The translations under genes were made by a program, and so were the position numbers. 16,575 nucleotides of DNA. It comes from Treponema sp. GTDB taxonomy: Bacteria > Spirochaetota > Spirochaetia > Treponematales > Breznakiellaceae. Location: the NCBI GenBank assembly GCA_031270205.1, contig JAISYA010000040.1, forward strand, positions 1 to 16,575, given 5' to 3'. The notes beneath the pieces were generated by a model, which searched no databases, was not told the origin of the DNA, and saw only the letters and a program-made list of their open reading frames with translations. This document shows, piece by piece, positions 7,402 to 14,321 of this stretch; position 1 is the stretch's first letter; each line of letters starts with the position of its first letter.

Positions 7402-7838
7402 ATCCCCCTACATACCGGCGGCTCCGCCGCCCGCTCCGCAAGACATGCCTCAATCCGGTCCCGGCTATGGAAGACCCCGCCGCCTATACCCGGACAGCCC
7501 GAAGCGGCCAATTCCCAGGCTTCGGGGGAACTGAGCGTGTTCCGCCAAAAGGGAAAGGTTCGGCACTGAACCGGACGGGCCTCGTACACCGTACAGCCCT
7601 GATCCCAAAAAATACAGTCGTAATTCGATTTTTCTTTCAATGACAAACACTCCCCTCCCCGCTTGCCGGGAACCCAGCGGCAGTAGGTTTTTACAAATTC
7701 AGTATACTCCATTTTGCGCTCCGCTGCCAACAGGGACAGATCCCGTTCCGAAAGAAACACAAAGCCGCTCTCGTGGCGGCAGCAGGCGGAGCAACGCCTG
7801 CAGGAAAAACGGAGACCGGAAGCGAAAAAAGGCCCCAT
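7398..7838 (-). CDS. YkgJ-family cysteine cluster protein
   Basis: A small 146-residue protein of the YkgJ/CxxCxxCC family, named for the N-terminal cluster here FSCRRCSACC. A second set of cysteines follows in CIFWDQGCTVYEARPVQCRTFPFW, the family signature. Such cysteines probably bind zinc or an iron-sulfur cluster; no biochemical role is established for the family. The longer open frame, reaching back to 7925, runs into the aminotransferase. I use the ATG at 7838, two bases past that gene's TAG; an ATG at 7847 overlapping the stop is equally possible. Neither has a strong ribosome site, so re-initiation after the aminotransferase is likely. The stop overlaps the MBL start. The start choice is uncertain by 3 residues. 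Confidence 0.85.
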   Translation of the reverse strand: MGPFFASGLRFSCRRCSACCRHESGFVFLSERDLSLLAAERKMEYTEFVKTYCRWVPGKRGGECLSLKEKSNYDCIFWDQGCTVYEARPVQCRTFPFWRNTLSSPEAWELAASGCPGIGGGVFHSRDRIEACLAERAAEPPVCRGI

Positions 7839-7840
7839 CG

Positions 7841-9034
7841 CTACCATGTTTCCATGGCTTTTTTGAAAGCGGCTTCGGAGGCGCGGATGATTTTCTCGTC
7901 TATACAGTAGGCGAAACGCAGCCAACCGGGTTTGCCGAAACCGGAGCCGGGAACTCCGAGGATCAGGCGCTGTTTCAGGTGTTCCACAAAGGCCAAATCG
8001 TCCGCCGCGCCCGGATTTCGCCGGGGCGGAACTTGGCAGAACAGGTAAAAGGCCCCTTCCGGCTTGACATACGTTATCCCCGCCGCGTCCAGCGCCGCCA
8101 TGAAGGCGTCACGCCTGCCCGCGTAGACGTCCACATCCACCCGCGCGAAGGTCAGTTCCGCCACGATCCGCTGCATCAGCGCCGGGGCGTTCACATAGCC
8201 CAGGACGCGGGTGGCGTAGATAAGGCCGTTCACCACCTCGTCCTTATCGCTTATGCCGGGGCAGACCGCTATGTAGCCGATCCGCTCTCCGGGCAGGGAA
8301 AGACTCTTTGAGTATGAGTTGACCACGATGGATTCGCCGTAGGCGCTTAAAACCGGGGGAACGGCAGTGTTATACACGATTTCCCGGTACGGCTCGTCCG
8401 ATACGAGGTAAGGCAGACGGCCGGTTTTCGCGCCGTGTTCCCGCAGCAGGTCCGCCAGAGCGGCGATGGTTTCGGCGGGGTAAATTTTTCCGGTCGGGTT
8501 GTTGGGCGAATTGATCAGTACCGCGGCGGTTCCGGGCGAAAGGGCCGCGCCAATGGCGGCGATGTCCAGGTTACAATCGGGAAGAACGTCGACCACGGCG
8601 AGCTTCCCGCCGTGATTTTCCACATAGGAACGGTACTCCATGAAATAGGGCCGGGACACAATGACCTCGTCACCCGGATCCAAAATCGTCTTGAATACGG
8701 TGTTAAGTCCCCCGGCCGCGCCGGCGGCCATCACAATGTGGAAACCGTCAATGTGTACGTTCTGTTCCGCCGAGACTTTCCGGGCCAGAGCCTCCCGCAC
8801 ACGGGGATAACCGGCGTTGGGCATGTACCTGTGGGAGCCTTTTTGGTCTTCTTTGGCCAGTTTCAGAAAGACGCGGTGAAAAGCCGGCGGAGGCTCAATA
8901 TCGGGGTTCCCGATGGAAAAGTCAAACACCCGGTCCGCCCCGTGCTGTTTTTTAAGCTGACTGCCTTCCTCAAACATCTTCCGGATCATGGACGATGAAC
9001 CCAGGGCCTGCTTTATTCCGGCGGCTATTGCCAT
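7841..9034 (-). CDS. PLP-dependent class I/II aminotransferase
   Basis: A fold-type I enzyme that moves an amino group between an amino acid and a 2-oxo acid. The longer GTG reading has 398 residues; numbering here follows that reading. Visible motifs are the FSIGNPD substrate loop (~40-46), NSPNNPTG (~176-183) holding the PLP-contacting Asn, SDEPYREI (D214, Y217), the Schiff-base lysine K244 in NSYSKSLSLPGERIGY, and R374 in WLRFAY, which should grip the substrate carboxylate. These support an aspartate/aromatic-type aminotransferase, but the amino acid used cannot be told. I chose the ATG at 9034 because AAGGAGG ends 5 nt before it; the GTG one codon upstream would be only 2 nt away. It is the first gene of the seven-gene minus-strand run and has a candidate promoter at 9100-9129. 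No gene beside it suggests a specific amino-acid pathway. Confidence 0.93.
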   Translation of the reverse strand: MAIAAGIKQALGSSSMIRKMFEEGSQLKKQHGADRVFDFSIGNPDIEPPPAFHRVFLKLAKEDQKGSHRYMPNAGYPRVREALARKVSAEQNVHIDGFHIVMAAGAAGGLNTVFKTILDPGDEVIVSRPYFMEYRSYVENHGGKLAVVDVLPDCNLDIAAIGAALSPGTAAVLINSPNNPTGKIYPAETIAALADLLREHGAKTGRLPYLVSDEPYREIVYNTAVPPVLSAYGESIVVNSYSKSLSLPGERIGYIAVCPGISDKDEVVNGLIYATRVLGYVNAPALMQRIVAELTFARVDVDVYAGRRDAFMAALDAAGITYVKPEGAFYLFCQVPPRRNPGAADDLAFVEHLKQRLILGVPGSGFGKPGWLRFAYCIDEKIIRASEAAFKKAMETW

Positions 9035-9039
9035 CACAA

Positions 9040-9046
9040 CCTCCTT
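9040..9046 (-). promoter_or_regulatory. Strong ribosome binding site fixing the aminotransferase start
   Basis: AAGGAGG on the minus strand with 5-nt spacing to the ATG at 9034. The adjacent in-frame GTG at 9037 is only 2 nt away, too close for efficient initiation. This favours the 397-residue protein. Confidence 0.75.
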
Positions 9047-9096
9047 GCGCCTCGCGGCATACTGAATATGAACGCCGTCACCCTTGCGCCCGTATC

Positions 9097-9126
9097 TTCA
9101 ATATAAATCAAAAACCATGATATAGT
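9097..9126 (+). promoter_or_regulatory. Candidate promoter of the glycerol-1-phosphate dehydrogenase gene, very close to its ATG
   Basis: A good -10-like TATAGT (9121-9126, 5/6) ends 5 nt before the ATG at 9132. A weak -35-like TTCAAT lies at 9097-9102 with an 18-bp spacer. Transcription would begin at or next to the start codon, fitting a leaderless mRNA and the absence of a ribosome site. Confidence 0.4.
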
Positions 9127-9129
9127 AAA
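9100..9129 (-). promoter_or_regulatory. Candidate promoter of the aminotransferase-to-zinc-ribbon gene run
   Basis: On the minus strand there is a -35-like TTTACT (9124-9129, 4/6), an 18-bp spacer and a -10-like TATATT (9100-9105, 5/6). It lies in the 97-bp divergent gap and would give a leader of roughly 60 nt. It overlaps the plus-strand candidate promoter almost completely, so the two could interfere with each other. Confidence 0.4.
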
Positions 9130-9131
9130 CC

Positions 9132-10508
9132 ATGAAAAGCAAATTACCGGAATCGCCCGGTTTGACCGAATGTTTGGAAGCCTCGGGCGGGACGAGAGCG
9201 CTGCGCGCCGGAAACGGCGTGTACCGGGAAATCCCCGCCTTGCTGCGGGCGGAGTACGGCTCGGAGCGGGTGTTTCTTGTTGCCGATGAAAACACCCTGA
9301 AAGCCGCGGGCGGGGAATTTGAACGGGGCCTTTCCGGGGCGGGAATAAGCGTCGCGGGGCGGTATATTTTTCCCGGCGAACCGCGCCTGCACGCCGATTA
9401 CGACCATGTGAAAACGCTGCGGCAAAAGATCGGGACGGCGGGCGCGCCGCTGGTCCCTGTCGCTGTGGGCGCGGGCACCGTCAACGATCTCGTAAAGCTC
9501 GCCGCCTCCGAATTGAATCTTCCCTACCTTTGCGTGCCTACCGCCGCCTCGGTGGACGGCTTTACCTCTTACGGCTCGGCCATTCTCAAAGACGGTTACA
9601 AGCAGACAATGGCCTGCGAAGCCCCCCGTTGTGTCGTGGCGGACACCACCGTCCTGTCCCGCGCGCCGGCTTACCTTGCCTCGTCGGGTTTTGCCGACCT
9701 CGCCGGTAAGGTCTGCGCCGGAGCCGACTGGATCATAGCCGATACCGTTGCCGATTTCGGGGCAAAAGGCTCGGAGCGGATAGAGCCGAAAGCCTGGGCA
9801 ATGGTCCAGCACGGCCTTAACGATTTTCTTACACGCTCCGCCGCCGCCGCGGAGGGCGACGAGGAGGCCCTCAGAGTGCTGTTTGAGGCCCTGTCCATGA
9901 CGGGTTTTTCAATGCAGTATTTGCGAAGTTCCCGGCCTGTTTCCGGCGCGGAACACCTGTTCGCCCATATATGGGAAATGGAAAACCTTTCGATTGACGG
10001 AAATCCGGTAACGCACGGCCACAAGGTCGGTATCGGCTCCCTGGCGGCCGTTGCCTTTATGGAGATCGTGTTTGCCGATCCTTCAGGCCCCCCTCCCCCG
10101 CCGTCCGGTTTCAGGCGGCCAAGCCCTGAGGAACGCGCCGCCGGGGTTTTAGCCGCCTTCGCGGGAAGCCCCGCCCTGGAAGGCGTTCTTAAAACCAGCG
10201 CGGAAAAATTCCACGACGAAAAAAGCGCCGCGCGCATAAGCGAAGGAATACGGGACTGCTGGAAGGAACTCCGCGGCAAGGTGCTGGAACAGATAATACC
10301 CTACGCCGAATTTAAGGCGCTGTTTGAAAAAGCCCGCTGCCCGGTGCGGCCCGCCGAAATCAACCTTTCCCGCGCCGCCGTAATCGCCTGCGCCCGCCGC
10401 GCGCAGATGATCCGCAACCGCTACATCGTCCTGGACCTTGCCTGGGACCTGGGCTGTTTTGAGACGGCGCTGGCACGGATGGAAGAGTCGGAAAGCTATC
10501 TGCGCTGA
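9132..10508 (+). CDS. egsA: sn-glycerol-1-phosphate dehydrogenase (AraM/EgsA family)
   Basis: This family reduces dihydroxyacetone phosphate to sn-glycerol-1-phosphate with NAD(P)H, giving the glycerol stereochemistry of archaeal lipids. The 458-residue protein shows the nucleotide-binding turn VGAGTVNDLVKLAA (~112-125) and the PTAASVDGFTSYG motif (~136-148). The likely metal ligands are D189 (GFADLAGK), H275 (SRPVSGAEHLFAH) and H295 (THGHKVG). The C-terminal helical domain ends with the RNRYIVLDLAWDLG motif. These match B. subtilis AraM, which is Ni-dependent, as I recall it. The protein is longer than AraM, partly through a Pro-rich insert (~318-333). The ATG at 9132 has no Shine-Dalgarno, and a -10-like element lies directly upstream. 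It is the only plus-strand gene, divergent from the aminotransferase and converging on the radical SAM gene. The family is clear; the exact substrate is inferred. Confidence 0.88.
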   Translation: MKSKLPESPGLTECLEASGGTRALRAGNGVYREIPALLRAEYGSERVFLVADENTLKAAGGEFERGLSGAGISVAGRYIFPGEPRLHADYDHVKTLRQKIGTAGAPLVPVAVGAGTVNDLVKLAASELNLPYLCVPTAASVDGFTSYGSAILKDGYKQTMACEAPRCVVADTTVLSRAPAYLASSGFADLAGKVCAGADWIIADTVADFGAKGSERIEPKAWAMVQHGLNDFLTRSAAAAEGDEEALRVLFEALSMTGFSMQYLRSSRPVSGAEHLFAHIWEMENLSIDGNPVTHGHKVGIGSLAAVAFMEIVFADPSGPPPPPSGFRRPSPEERAAGVLAAFAGSPALEGVLKTSAEKFHDEKSAARISEGIRDCWKELRGKVLEQIIPYAEFKALFEKARCPVRPAEINLSRAAVIACARRAQMIRNRYIVLDLAWDLGCFETALARMEESESYLR

Positions 10509-10517
10509 GGATTGGTT

Positions 10518-10530
10518 CGCTATTTTAGCG
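10518..10530. terminator. Short hairpin between convergent genes, possible bidirectional terminator
   Basis: The 31-bp gap between two converging stop codons holds a perfect CGCTA/TAGCG stem with a TTT loop. It is extendable by GTT/AAC if one T is bulged. There is no proper T-run on either side, so termination efficiency is doubtful. The position is the main support. Confidence 0.35.
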
Positions 10531-10539
10531 TAACATGGG

Positions 10540-13011
10540 TTATAACGGATATAAAAATTGATACACGTCAAAGTATGAAGCCCAGGGCTTGATACCGGCG
10601 GCGGTGTCTTTATCCACGATATTTTTTGCCAGAACGGAACTCCGGGTGAGTGAAAAAATCGAGCCAAGGGTTTCAAGCCGCTTTTGCCGATACTGTTTTT
10701 CATCGGCGGCTTTTGTAAAGTCCCCCTCGCCTTTTTCACCCGCGTAGGTAAAGCCCCACAGAAGCGAAGACAGGGAATGTTTTTTTTCCCCACGGGGGAT
10801 ACGGTAATATTGGACCTGCGTGATCGTTATTCCCTCGGGCAGGTTTCGGTTTAGTTTTTCGGCAAAGCCGTCAAGCGGCGCATCATCATCGGCAAAATCC
10901 GCGGCGGCGATTTCGGCGTCGGCGCTGACGCCGGTTGACAGGGGGGCGGCAATTTCAATTTTGGCAAGGGGATTAAAGCCCCGGGTGTACAGTACCGGAA
11001 GGCCGGCGCGGGTAAGGGCCATTGAAAAAATATCGATGAGGCTTAAATGGCCGTGAAAAACGGCGCTTCCCCTCTTGGTGAAATTGAACAAAACCCTCTG
11101 GATTGAAGGGTCTGTTTTACGCGGGGGGGCGCTTTCAGAAACCGCGGTTTGAGTTTGATTGGAGGACGGTTTTTCAGTATTTTCCTGAGAAATATATTTG
11201 CTTTGTATATTATTATATACAATTCCGGCTTTTTCACCACAGATGCCGCATTGAACTGTGCAATTTTCATTACATGGTAAAGTAAATTCCGCGTTCTCTG
11301 AATTGCGCAGCTCGCGCCGTATGTACGCCAAAGAGACGCCTGATTTAACAGCCTGCCAGGGCGGCGGCGTATCCGGCTTTTTTGGAGCGAGAATTTCCTT
11401 TACTGTGTCTATATTTTTTTCAATAATCTCAAGCCATTTTTCTTTATTGACGAATTCGGACCAGGCGTCCAGCCTGCTGCCGCCCCGGTAGGCTTCCTCA
11501 ATCAGCGGCCCTACCCGCTCATCGCCCCGGCTCAAAAGGCCCTCGATAAGGGAGACAAACGGGTCCGAAACGCTCACCTTGTGTCCCAGCGGCTTCAGGC
11601 GGGAACGGATAAAATCGAGTTTTGCGAAAGCCGCTTCACCGGCGATCTGGGCGGCCCACTGGTACGGCGTATGGGGCTTGGGTACAAAGATGCCCACGTT
11701 GATATTGAAGTACATGCCGGTTTTGCGGCCCACATCGGCGATAAACGCGGCAATCTCCGCTTCTTCGGAAAGGACAGGGGGAGCGCCTTCCTCTGCCGGC
11801 TGCGGTAATTTTTCGCCTGTTGCGGCCACAGGCAGGCCGATTAGAAAATAGAACTTCGCCCCGCGCCAGCCGCGCTTTTTTGCCTCACGCAAAATCCCGA
11901 TCACCGAATCGCGGCTCACTTTTTTATTTATCGCCATCTGCCAGGCATCTACCGGGGTTTCCACGGCGAAGGTAAGACCGCTTTTTCTCGTCTCCGCGAT
12001 TTTTTCAAGGAGGGAAAGAGAAAAACCCGACACTTTTAACGAGGGCATCTGAAACGATACGTGCCGGCCGCCGAAGCGCCGGTTCAGGGCGTCCGTCAGT
12101 TCCCCAATTCCCGCATAGTCGCCGCTTGAAAGAGAGGAAAGGCTGATCTCCCGGTATCCCCCCTGATTGACAAACGCCGCCGCTTCCTCAATAACGATTT
12201 CCCGCTTTTTTTGCCGCATGGGCCGGTACCAGAAACCGGCATGGCAGAAGCGGCAGCCGTTTGGACAGCCCCGCATAATTTCCACCGCGCCGTGCTGCTG
12301 CACGGTTTTCATTGAGGGAACGGGAAATACCGCCGCCTCCGCCCTGCCGCCGAAATCCGCGTCAACGGCGCGTACCGCTTTGTCTTTTCCCCGTACCCAA
12401 ACGCTCGGATGCTCCGCGATTTTCGCCAGCAGGACCGCTCTCCCCTCCCCCGCTTTTTTCAGTTCAGTCAGTTCGGCGGCAAGATCAAAAAAGCCGGCCT
12501 CGGCCTCCCCTATCCAAAAGGCGTCGATAAACGAGGCGTATGGCAGGGGATTGGAAACTGCGGGGCCTCCGGCAATAAGCAGGGGGTGTTCATCCCCGCG
12601 TTCCGCGCAATGGAGGGGAATGCCGGAAAGATCCAGCATGGTTAAGATTCCCCCCGCGCCCAGTTCGTAGCCGAGGGTAAACAAGAGGAGATCAAGATCG
12701 GCAAGGCTGATGCCGGTATCAAGGCCGTAAAGGGGAAGGTTCTTTTCGCGCAAGAGTTTTTCAAAATCAGGAGCCGGGGCGAAAGCGCGGTCACAGGAAA
12801 CGTCCGGCACACCGTTAAGGCGCCTGTACAGAATACGCAGCGCCTGGTTTGACATGCCGATTTCGTAAAGGTCGGGAAAAGCGATAAGGGTCCGCATCGC
12901 GGCCTCTTTTGAGGCGAGACGGCCGAATTCGCCGCCCACATACCGGGCGGGCTTTTCCACCTCAAGCAGCAGGCCGCCGAGTTCCTGTACGGGATCAATA
13001 AAACGGGGCAT
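10540..13011 (-). CDS. Fused B12-binding-like radical SAM protein (TIGR03960-like) and DUF2344/TIGR03936 domain
   Basis: This 823-residue protein is two families in one chain. Residues ~1-230 resemble the cobalamin-binding-like N-terminal domain of TIGR03960 proteins. The radical SAM core (~240-450) has the 4Fe-4S cysteines C249, C253 and C256 in RGCPNGCRFC. A tail follows with PWQAVKSGVSLAYIRREL and a cysteine cluster C580, C584, C588 and C591 (CNENCTVQCGIC). After a polar linker (~596-634), residues ~637-823 match DUF2344 (GHLSLIDIF, TRGFNPLAKIEIAAPLSTG). The substrate is unknown; both families have been discussed as RNA- or translation-related modifiers, but nothing here shows that. The start overlaps the rodA stop by one base (TGATG) and has no good ribosome site, so it depends on rodA translation. 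The linker DNA (~11112-11225) is unusually AT-rich. Confidence 0.88.
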   Translation of the reverse strand: MPRFIDPVQELGGLLLEVEKPARYVGGEFGRLASKEAAMRTLIAFPDLYEIGMSNQALRILYRRLNGVPDVSCDRAFAPAPDFEKLLREKNLPLYGLDTGISLADLDLLLFTLGYELGAGGILTMLDLSGIPLHCAERGDEHPLLIAGGPAVSNPLPYASFIDAFWIGEAEAGFFDLAAELTELKKAGEGRAVLLAKIAEHPSVWVRGKDKAVRAVDADFGGRAEAAVFPVPSMKTVQQHGAVEIMRGCPNGCRFCHAGFWYRPMRQKKREIVIEEAAAFVNQGGYREISLSSLSSGDYAGIGELTDALNRRFGGRHVSFQMPSLKVSGFSLSLLEKIAETRKSGLTFAVETPVDAWQMAINKKVSRDSVIGILREAKKRGWRGAKFYFLIGLPVAATGEKLPQPAEEGAPPVLSEEAEIAAFIADVGRKTGMYFNINVGIFVPKPHTPYQWAAQIAGEAAFAKLDFIRSRLKPLGHKVSVSDPFVSLIEGLLSRGDERVGPLIEEAYRGGSRLDAWSEFVNKEKWLEIIEKNIDTVKEILAPKKPDTPPPWQAVKSGVSLAYIRRELRNSENAEFTLPCNENCTVQCGICGEKAGIVYNNIQSKYISQENTEKPSSNQTQTAVSESAPPRKTDPSIQRVLFNFTKRGSAVFHGHLSLIDIFSMALTRAGLPVLYTRGFNPLAKIEIAAPLSTGVSADAEIAAADFADDDAPLDGFAEKLNRNLPEGITITQVQYYRIPRGEKKHSLSSLLWGFTYAGEKGEGDFTKAADEKQYRQKRLETLGSIFSLTRSSVLAKNIVDKDTAAGIKPWASYFDVYQFLYPL

Positions 13012-14321
13012 CAGCGGTTATACCTTCGCACGTGGATGCTTAAAGCCAGGCCTATGCCGGTCATGGCCGAAAGCAGGGCCGATCCCCCATAGGACACAAA
13101 CGGCAGGGGGATGCCGGTAATCGGCATAATCCCCATCGTCATTCCCACGTTGATAAGAAAGTGAAAACTGTACATGCCGGTAAGGCCCGCGCAAATATAC
13201 GCGCCGAAGGTGTCGGCGGTAACTTTCATAAGGCGGAAGAGCCGCATACAGATAAGGAGGAAAAGGGCGAACACCAGGATCCCGCCGAGAAATCCCGCCT
13301 CCTCGGAAAATATCGAGAAAATAAAGTCCGTGCTCTGTTCGGGGAGGTAACGGTAATGGCTCTGCGTACCCTGTAAAAAGCCCTTGCCTGCCAGGCCGCC
13401 TGAACCGATGGCGGTAACGGACTGGATGATATTCCAGCCCGCGCCCCTGGGGTCAACATTGGGATCGAGAAACACAATAAGCCGCATGATCTGGTAGTCT
13501 TTCAGTACGCGGCGGGCCGCGAATGAAGCGCCCATGGAAAAAACGATTATCGCCACGCCATAGGCTATCCAGAAAAAATACTTTTTCCCGTATTTGACAT
13601 ACCCGAAAATCGCGATGGCGGCGATGAGGCCGAAAACCAATACCGCCGCCGCGATTAGCCGGGGGTTGGTAAGGGCCGTCAGCATGGGGAGCGCCCTGCG
13701 CAGAATATAACTCTGCCAGAGGGGCAGCACCATAAGTACGCCGGTAAGCGCTATGCACGCGCCCATAAAGAGCACATACCGGAAGGGGACGCCGGCGATA
13801 TAGGTCATCACGAGGAGCAGGGGGATAAAAACGAGGGACGTACCGAAGTCGGGCTGAATGAGTACGAGGCCCATGGGGATAAACACAATGAGGCAGGAAA
13901 CCAGAAAACGGACAAACGTGCCGGCGGATCGCCTGGTGTCGTCCAGATAGCGGGCAAGAAACAATATGGTCGTGATTTTGGCAAATTCCGAAGGCTGTAT
14001 GCCGAAAGCGCCGAAGCCGAGCCAGGAGCGCGCGCCGTTCACCGTGTGGCCGAAAAGGCAGGTATACAGGAGCAGCGCCAGCGTCCCCACATACAAATAG
14101 GGCGAAAGGTTGCGGAGCCTTTTGTAATCAAAAAAAGAGAGGGCCAGGGCAACCGTTATTCCCGCCGAGGCCCAGACGATCTGCCGCAGGTACTCGCTGG
14201 AAACCAATGCGCCGGTAAACGTAATCCCCGACGAATAAATAAAGAGTACCCCGAAAACCGAAAGCGCTACGGCTGCCAGGAGAATAAGAAAGTCAATTTC
14301 AAGAATATTCCGAATTCTCAC
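13011..14321 (-). CDS. rodA: Peptidoglycan glycosyltransferase RodA (SEDS family)
   Basis: RodA polymerises lipid II into glycan strands in the elongation (Rod) complex at the inner membrane. The 436-residue sequence is almost wholly hydrophobic, with ten or more membrane segments. Family motifs are NGARSWLGFG plus QPSEFAKI (~95-116), QPDFGTS (~156-162), LDPNVDPRGAGWNIIQS (~285-301) carrying the likely catalytic D290, GSGG..GKGFLQGTQS (~306-321), LPEQSTDFIFS (~326-336), and GIPLPFVSYGGSA (~403-415). It is longer than E. coli RodA, mainly through extra hydrophobic sequence at ~215-270 before the catalytic loop. The start is GTG at 14321, forming a GTGA overlap with the mrdA stop; a GGGA lies directly before it, so coupling to mrdA is probable. 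Its stop overlaps the next gene's start. With PBP2 upstream this is the standard polymerase-transpeptidase pair. Confidence 0.96.
   Translation of the reverse strand: MRIRNILEIDFLILLAAVALSVFGVLFIYSSGITFTGALVSSEYLRQIVWASAGITVALALSFFDYKRLRNLSPYLYVGTLALLLYTCLFGHTVNGARSWLGFGAFGIQPSEFAKITTILFLARYLDDTRRSAGTFVRFLVSCLIVFIPMGLVLIQPDFGTSLVFIPLLLVMTYIAGVPFRYVLFMGACIALTGVLMVLPLWQSYILRRALPMLTALTNPRLIAAAVLVFGLIAAIAIFGYVKYGKKYFFWIAYGVAIIVFSMGASFAARRVLKDYQIMRLIVFLDPNVDPRGAGWNIIQSVTAIGSGGLAGKGFLQGTQSHYRYLPEQSTDFIFSIFSEEAGFLGGILVFALFLLICMRLFRLMKVTADTFGAYICAGLTGMYSFHFLINVGMTMGIMPITGIPLPFVSYGGSALLSAMTGIGLALSIHVRRYNR

Noticed and set aside
7839..7925. Extended N-terminus of the YkgJ-type protein reaching into the aminotransferase
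   Set aside because: The extra residues overlap the conserved C-terminal end of the aminotransferase and add nothing to the family motif, which begins shortly after the ATG at 7838.
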